Shown here in pieces: positions 60,467-64,000 of a DNA stretch of 64,000 bases. A program made the position numbers and the translations under genes. The notes below the pieces were generated by a model, which saw only the letters and a program-made list of their open reading frames with translations, made no database searches and had not been told where the DNA came from. Source of the DNA: Bacillota bacterium (GTDB lineage Bacteria > Bacillota > Desulfotomaculia > Desulfotomaculales > VENG01); NCBI GenBank assembly GCA_009711705.1, contig VENG01000037.1, forward strand, positions 1 to 64,000, in the 5' to 3' direction. Each line of letters opens with the position of its first letter. The first letter of the stretch is position 1.

Positions 60467-61804
60467 ATGGCTACCATTGTTCCTTTTCAGGGAATTCGGT
60501 TTAATGAACAGACAGAAGCACTAAATAAGTTAGTAACACCACCCTATGATGTTATTGACGTGGAAAGCCAGGATGCCTTTTACCAGTCCAGCCCGTATAA
60601 TATTATTCGCTTGGAATACGGAAAAAAATATAACAATGACAGTCAGAGTTCAAACAGGTACACTCGGGCTGCGGAATTTTTCGGTAAATGGCGTAAGCAA
60701 GATGTACTGGTCAAGGATGAGGAGCCCTCACTTTACCTTTACCAGCAAGAGTTTGAAGTTAACAATGAAAAGAGAGTGCGTACCGGATTTGTTTGCGGAG
60801 TAAAGCTGGAGCCATATGAAAATGGAATTGTGCTCCCACATGAAGAAACAATGCCCAAGCACAAGGCTGATCGTCTGGAATTAATGCGTGCCTGCAAGGC
60901 TAATTTTAGCCCTATATTTGGGCTTTTTACTGACCGTGAAAGACTTGTTGATAAACTTTTACTGGAGACAGCCCAAGGACGCCAGCCGGATGTTGAATTT
61001 ACAGATGGGGATAAACAGGTGCATCGTATGTGGGTCATCTCTGATCCAGTAATCATTGCCAAAATACAGGAAAGCATGGGGGAGCACAAAGTTTTTATTG
61101 CTGACGGGCACCACCGTTATGAAACAGCCCTTGCCTACAGGGATGAACGAAGAAATTCAGACGCAAATACTACGGGCATCAAACCCTATGATTACGTAAT
61201 GATGACTCTGGTAAACCTATACGACCCCGGTTTGACAATCCTGCCCACACACAGGCTGGTTAAGCAGGTGGACAACACGGAACGTTTTTTATCTCAGTTA
61301 GAAGGCGAATTCTCGGTGGAAAACATTGATTTGGATCAGCATTACGGCTCACCAGAGAAAATAGAAAGTTTATTAAAAGACCGGGCGTGTTTAGATGAAA
61401 GTGAAGGGACAAAACAAAGACATGTTTTTGTGGTTTACAACGGACAACATTGCTTGCGATTAGTGACTTTAAAAGATGATCAAAAGCTTCAGGCTATGAT
61501 GCCGGCGGGACATTCAGATGCATGGCACCGGCTCGATGTTTCCGTACTGCAAAATCTGGTGCTGGAAAAACACTTGGGCATAGGACGGGAGGAAAGGGCA
61601 TCTGGTGAATACTTAAAATATACCCGGGATGGGAATGAGGTCTTTCGAGATGTGGACAATGGCAATTTCGACCTGGGTATCTTTATGAATCCCACCTTGA
61701 TGGAAGAAGTTATCCAGGTGGCCAGCGGAGGAGAAAAAATGCCGCAGAAATCAACTTTCTTTTTCCCCAAGCTAATCACAGGACTTGTAATCAACGAATT
61801 GTAA
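60467..61804 (+). CDS. DUF1015 family protein
   Basis: 445 residues of DUF1015 (IVPFQGIRFN at the start, TPPYDVID, LPHEETMPKHKADRLEL, ADGHHRYETALAYRDE). The family is widespread in anaerobes and its reaction is not established; the ADGHHRYET motif looks like a conserved active or binding site. Likely cytoplasmic. It is probably co-transcribed with the MazG-like gene. Confidence 0.9.
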   Translation: MATIVPFQGIRFNEQTEALNKLVTPPYDVIDVESQDAFYQSSPYNIIRLEYGKKYNNDSQSSNRYTRAAEFFGKWRKQDVLVKDEEPSLYLYQQEFEVNNEKRVRTGFVCGVKLEPYENGIVLPHEETMPKHKADRLELMRACKANFSPIFGLFTDRERLVDKLLLETAQGRQPDVEFTDGDKQVHRMWVISDPVIIAKIQESMGEHKVFIADGHHRYETALAYRDERRNSDANTTGIKPYDYVMMTLVNLYDPGLTILPTHRLVKQVDNTERFLSQLEGEFSVENIDLDQHYGSPEKIESLLKDRACLDESEGTKQRHVFVVYNGQHCLRLVTLKDDQKLQAMMPAGHSDAWHRLDVSVLQNLVLEKHLGIGREERASGEYLKYTRDGNEVFRDVDNGNFDLGIFMNPTLMEEVIQVASGGEKMPQKSTFFFPKLITGLVINEL

Positions 61805-61844
61805 TAATAGCTGCCGCTCCTAACAGGAGCGGCAGCTATTATCT
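61804..61844. terminator. Bidirectional terminator between DUF1015 and fliY
   Basis: AATAATAGCTGCCGCTCC pairs with GGAGCGGCAGCTATTAT around a short loop. The right arm overlaps the fliY stop. A long T-run is missing, so strength is uncertain. Confidence 0.75.
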
Positions 61845-63086
61845 TGATTTGACCAACTTGGCAACCCTTTCAGCCGGCGTTAAAATATCAGTGATTTTAA
61901 CACCAAAGTTTTCATTTACCACTACCACTTCGCCCCGTGCTACCAATACACCGTTTACCAGTATTTCCACAGGTTCTTCTACATGGGAAGATAGTTCAAC
62001 AATAGCCCCGGGGGTATAAGTTAACACATCTTTAATTGGCCTTTGAGTGCGTCCTAGCACAACAGTGGCCTTCAATGGAATGTCCATCAGCATGGCCAGA
62101 CGTTCCTGATCAATTTTATCCAATCCATTTTGCAGACTGCCGTTTGTCGCCTGTTTGTCGGCAGGATCCGGCTTAATATCATTGGCGTGATCTTCACCGG
62201 CCGGTGAAGGTTGATGTGAAACTTGTGGTGGTTGTTGTTCAACTTCGCCGGACTGTTCACCGGTGTAAGCATCGTCGTCACCAGCCCCATAGACTGCCTG
62301 CCATAAAAGGGATGCCTCCTCTCTGGCTGTATCCAGGCTCAAAATCTGCATTACCTCAGTGTCTACTAACTGGCCGATGGTTAGCCGGAAAGAAATGACT
62401 ACTATAGGATCTTCTTCCGGCAATTGAAAACCTTCCTGTTCCGATGATTCTAAAACCTTTGTCACCGGGGGCGATATATTAATGCTGCGGCTAAACATGG
62501 TGGCAAGTGATGTAGAGGCTGTACCAATCATTTGGTTCATGGCTTCAGAGGCTGCACTTATCTCCATTTCAGAAAACTGTTCAGCAACATTGCTACCGTC
62601 TCCACCCATCATTAGATTAGACATCACCATAGCATCTTTAACCTGCATCACTAGAACATTAAATCCCATTAAACCTTCCGTAAATTCTACATGGATGACC
62701 AGGTAAGGTACCTCAAATGCAGAAAATAAGGTGTCCTGATTTGTTACGTGTACCTTAGGACTGGTAATGGATACCCGCTGCTGCAGCAGCTCTGACAACG
62801 TAGTGGAAGCAGTACCCATGGAGATGTTTCCTATTTCCCCTAAAGCGTCTTTTTCTTGAGAGGAAAGGTATTCAGGCTCGGATTCAGCCACTTTTGATTC
62901 TATTATTCGTTCAGGGGACTCGTCCGTGCCGGGAGACTGCACATCCTGTGTATACCCGTCTTCATTTTTCCCGGAACCTGTTTCAACATCCGGGGATTCT
63001 TTAGCCGGTGCCTCGGTTTCTGTTTTGTTCGGTTGGTTAAGAAGAGCATCTATTTCCTCTTGACTTAACATTAGGTCATCAGACAC
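61839..63086 (-). CDS. fliY: Flagellar motor switch phosphatase FliY
   Basis: 415 residues. N-terminal LSQEEIDALLNQP is the CheY-P binding peptide shared with FliM. The middle is CheC-like with two phosphatase helices (DALGEIGNISMGTAST and EISAASEAMNQMIGTAST). The C-terminal SpoA/FliN domain (about 335-412) joins the C-ring. An acidic linker with prolines separates them. It starts with GTG after GAAGGGGAG and overlaps fliM by 8 bp. Confidence 0.95.
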   Translation of the reverse strand: MSDDLMLSQEEIDALLNQPNKTETEAPAKESPDVETGSGKNEDGYTQDVQSPGTDESPERIIESKVAESEPEYLSSQEKDALGEIGNISMGTASTTLSELLQQRVSITSPKVHVTNQDTLFSAFEVPYLVIHVEFTEGLMGFNVLVMQVKDAMVMSNLMMGGDGSNVAEQFSEMEISAASEAMNQMIGTASTSLATMFSRSINISPPVTKVLESSEQEGFQLPEEDPIVVISFRLTIGQLVDTEVMQILSLDTAREEASLLWQAVYGAGDDDAYTGEQSGEVEQQPPQVSHQPSPAGEDHANDIKPDPADKQATNGSLQNGLDKIDQERLAMLMDIPLKATVVLGRTQRPIKDVLTYTPGAIVELSSHVEEPVEILVNGVLVARGEVVVVNENFGVKITDILTPAERVAKLVKSR

Positions 63087-64000
63087 TTTGATTCTCCCCT
63101 TCTTTTAACGAAACTACCTGCACAGCTTTTTGCAAGTCCAGCGCTCCTGTTTGCACTCCAAACTTCGCAATGCCTTCTACTTTTAAAGCAAGATCCTCGT
63201 TTATCTTACGTTCAAGTAAAAGGGTATCTCCTGCCTGGAGCTGCAAAAAATCTTCAATAGTTATATCAGTGATCCCCAGATCAACTTCAAGTTTTACCAG
63301 TGATTCCCCGAGCCAGTGCTTGACAGCCTGTGTATCCTTTTCAGATGCCTCTTGGCTTTTCCGAACCTGAAATTGCTGCCTGATGGACAGCATTGATATA
63401 GCCGGCTCTAGAAACATAAAGGGTAAACAAATATTTATCATACCGCGAGTTTCTTCATTTACGGAGACCGCACAGGTGACCAGAGCCACCACTTCATTAG
63501 CGGAATATAGCTGCTGCATGCGAGGGTTAGTCTCCACATGCTGAACTTGAGGATTTATTTCGAATACTTCTTTCCAAGCAGTACCCATATTTTCTAAAAT
63601 TTTGCCATATAATTTTTTAAGGACTGCTATTTCTATATCCGTTAACTCTCTTTCTTGTTCAAGTGCTGTGCCCGGACCCCCAAAGAGAAGGTCAACCACC
63701 GGCAGGGCAAATTGGGTGTTAGTTTCCATTAATGCTGAACCCGGTAATGGATCAGCGGAAAAAACGGTTAATACTGTAGGACTTGGTACAGACCGTACAA
63801 ATTCGTCATAAATCATTTGACTTACCGAAACTATCTCAATGTTGATACTGGAACGAAGATAACCGGAAAGGAAATTTGAGAGTAGCCTGGCAAACTGTTG
63901 GTGAACCATTTCCAGGGTACGCAGGTGCTCTTTGGAAAACTTGTTGGGACGGCGAAAGTCATAACTTCTAGTTTCACTCTCTGCTTCTTTCGTTTCTTCC
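63079..64000 (-). CDS. fliM: Flagellar motor switch protein FliM, 5' end outside the window
   Basis: The reading frame continues to the right edge without a stop: the visible N-terminal part reads YDFRRPNKFSKEHLRTLEMVHQQ, typical of FliM, so the ATG at 63909 is internal. About 307 residues are visible. The middle domain (CheC-like, without the phosphatase motif) and the C-terminal SpoA domain (LQAGDTLLLERKIN) are present. The missing part is the CheY-binding N-terminus. FliM is the C-ring switch component; fliY follows with an 8-bp overlap. Confidence 0.95.
   Translation of the reverse strand, partial: EETKEAESETRSYDFRRPNKFSKEHLRTLEMVHQQFARLLSNFLSGYLRSSINIEIVSVSQMIYDEFVRSVPSPTVLTVFSADPLPGSALMETNTQFALPVVDLLFGGPGTALEQERELTDIEIAVLKKLYGKILENMGTAWKEVFEINPQVQHVETNPRMQQLYSANEVVALVTCAVSVNEETRGMINICLPFMFLEPAISMLSIRQQFQVRKSQEASEKDTQAVKHWLGESLVKLEVDLGITDITIEDFLQLQAGDTLLLERKINEDLALKVEGIAKFGVQTGALDLQKAVQVVSLKEGENQSV

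Overview
The window looks like a chromosome segment of an anaerobic, endospore-forming, flagellated Firmicute of the Desulfotomaculum/Pelotomaculum (Peptococcaceae) type. The pointers are a sigma-K gene fragment, FliM/FliY motor-switch genes, TRAP (MtrB), the DUF39 + NIL-ferredoxin + ApbE-like homocysteine genes under a SAM riboswitch, an oxalate/formate-type antiporter, and gene orders such as pfkA-pyk and gatC-gatA-gatB beside ligA-pcrA. This placement is inferred from gene content, not from a database comparison. No tRNA or rRNA gene and no CRISPR array was seen.

Layout. 0-3.4 kb is accessory DNA: a NUMOD4 (homing-endonuclease type) fragment, a complete tyrosine recombinase, an A+T-rich B12-dependent radical SAM gene and a degraded fragment, ending abruptly inside sigK. 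Only the C-terminal half of sigK is present, and it begins near the codons where the skin element splits sigK in Bacillus subtilis. 3.8-6.4 kb is a SAM-I riboswitch operon for homocysteine synthesis. 6.5-20.2 kb is leftward housekeeping DNA: HD-GYP, DedA, pyk, pfkA, mtrB, dnaE, a methyltransferase after a four-copy 18-bp tandem repeat, a sigma-54 activator, a MoxR ATPase, trmL, nth and a CoA-binding protein. 20.4-28.1 kb looks like an alpha-glucan (glycogen-like) cluster (DUF4912, GH57 branching enzyme, nucleotidyltransferase with a degenerate phosphomannomutase domain, GT4 synthase, lone starch-binding module) with an acetate-transporter-family gene inside it. 28.4-32.3 kb is a four-gene operon for a 2-oxoacid elongation or citrate-to-2-oxoglutarate module. 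An OFA-family antiporter follows.

34-47.6 kb carries gatB/A/C, ligA, pcrA and a his operon (hisD-C-B-H-A-F-I-E) with its own promoter, preceded by a YerC-type regulator; hisG and hisZ are not here. 48.2-59.2 kb is the purine block: hpt, guaA, then a sigma-A promoter, a ykkC-class (probable PRPP) riboswitch with terminator, and purE-B-C-F-M-N-H-D. purK and purS/Q/L are not in the window. 59.2-64 kb has a membrane-anchored hypothetical, a MazG-like protein, DUF1015, and fliY-fliM entering the flagellar region; fliM is cut by the window edge.

The most interesting items are the interrupted sigK (a probable developmentally excised element), the riboswitch-controlled homocysteine operon, the purine operon's PRPP-type switch, the unusual alpha-glucan cluster and the unresolved homocitrate/Re-citrate operon.
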